This document shows positions 5,243 through 5,340 of a stretch of 5,340 bases of DNA, one piece after another. A program made the position numbers and the translations under genes. Numbering within the stretch: the stretch's first letter is position 1; the number at the start of each line of letters is the position of its first letter. This DNA is from JBOHNS01 sp050730835 (GTDB lineage Bacteria > Patescibacteriota > Saccharimonadia > Saccharimonadales > UBA4665), in the NCBI GenBank assembly GCA_050730835.1, contig JBOHNS010000006.1:1-5340 (forward strand), given 5' to 3'. The notes beneath the pieces were generated by a model. That model made no database searches. It saw nothing but the letters and a program-made list of their open reading frames with translations, and had not been told where the DNA came from.

Positions 5243-5258
5243 ACTATTGACAAATAGT
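5243..5258 (+). promoter_or_regulatory. Palindrome on the -35 box, operator candidate
   Basis: ACTATT (5243-5248) and AATAGT (5253-5258) are exact inverted repeats around GACA and overlap the TTGACA box at 5247-5252. A dimeric repressor bound here would block the + strand promoter. It lies in the shared region between divergent units. Confidence 0.35.
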
Positions 5259-5274
5259 CATTAGGGAGTATAAT
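5247..5274 (+). promoter_or_regulatory. Consensus promoter at the right edge
   Basis: TTGACA (5247-5252), a 16-base spacer and TATAAT (5269-5274): both boxes are perfect. The predicted RNA start is at about 5281, three bases before an ATG. It is divergent from the kinase operon. Confidence 0.88.
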
Positions 5275-5283
5275 TAATACTTA

Positions 5284-5316
5284 ATGAGTAACCCTACCGG
5301 TAGCCCTCAAGCCTAA
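5284..5316 (+). CDS. Candidate 10-codon leader peptide MSNPTGSPQA
   Basis: ATG at 5284 opens a ten-codon frame ending in TAA at 5314-5316. It starts about three bases after the predicted RNA start, so translation would be essentially leaderless; no ribosome binding site can fit. The stop codon abuts the terminator-like hairpin at 5318-5334, an arrangement typical of transcription attenuators. The peptide has two Pro and two Ser but no run of one amino acid, so it does not look like a classical amino-acid attenuator. The self-complementary CTACCGGTAG (5294-5303) lies within it. The regulated gene would be beyond the window. Alternatively this is a short non-coding RNA, or a chance ORF. Confidence 0.4.
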   Translation: MSNPTGSPQA

Positions 5317-5317
5317 C

Positions 5318-5340
5318 ACCCGCACCTAGCGGGTTGTTTT
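5318..5340 (+). terminator. Terminator or attenuator hairpin at the window edge
   Basis: ACCCGC (5318-5323) pairs with GCGGGT (5329-5334) around a five-base loop, followed by TGTTTT running off the window. With the promoter at 5247-5274 it would give a transcript of about 60 bases unless read through. Confidence 0.7.

Overview
The window reads as a chromosomal piece of a small-genome bacterium, most likely a Candidate Phyla Radiation (Patescibacteria, possibly Saccharibacteria-like) organism. This is an inference. It rests on a 23S rRNA carrying two large hairpin insertions, a moderately AT-rich genome with near-consensus TTGACA/TATAAT promoters, a small KGG-repeat protein, and a HEIGH metallopeptidase with a zinc ribbon next to a divergent ROK kinase. 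No marker here fixes the lineage.

Layout. Bases 1 to about 1198 are the 3' part of a 23S rRNA gene on the + strand (domain V onward). Helices 79 and 98 each hold a long foldback insertion (159-362 and 942-1103). A spacer of about 510 bases with several hairpins but no tRNA leads to a 112-base 5S rRNA (1710-1821) and an intrinsic terminator (1831-1857). Next is an unrecognised acidic protein gene (1977-2591) with its own promoter and a direct-repeat operator candidate. Its last ten codons are supplied by the end of an IS982-family insertion sequence (2558-3473) whose transposase runs on the - strand. Right after the IS come a strong promoter, a leader of about 110 bases and a KGG-repeat protein gene (3629-3823).

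The right third is a - strand operon: a ROK-family sugar kinase homologue lacking the usual zinc motif (5205 to 4378), overlapping by 17 bases a putative zinc metallopeptidase (4394 to 3885). The KGG gene and this operon converge on two adjacent hairpins; each appears to terminate one direction, and the one serving the - strand overlaps the end of the KGG gene. At the far right a consensus + strand promoter drives a nearly leaderless 10-codon ORF followed at once by a terminator-like hairpin at the window edge. This is a candidate leader-peptide attenuator or small RNA whose downstream gene lies outside the window.

The points most worth following are the two rRNA insertions (possible fragmentation of 23S), the mini transcription unit at the right edge, the interlocked convergent terminators, and the kinase-peptidase pair.
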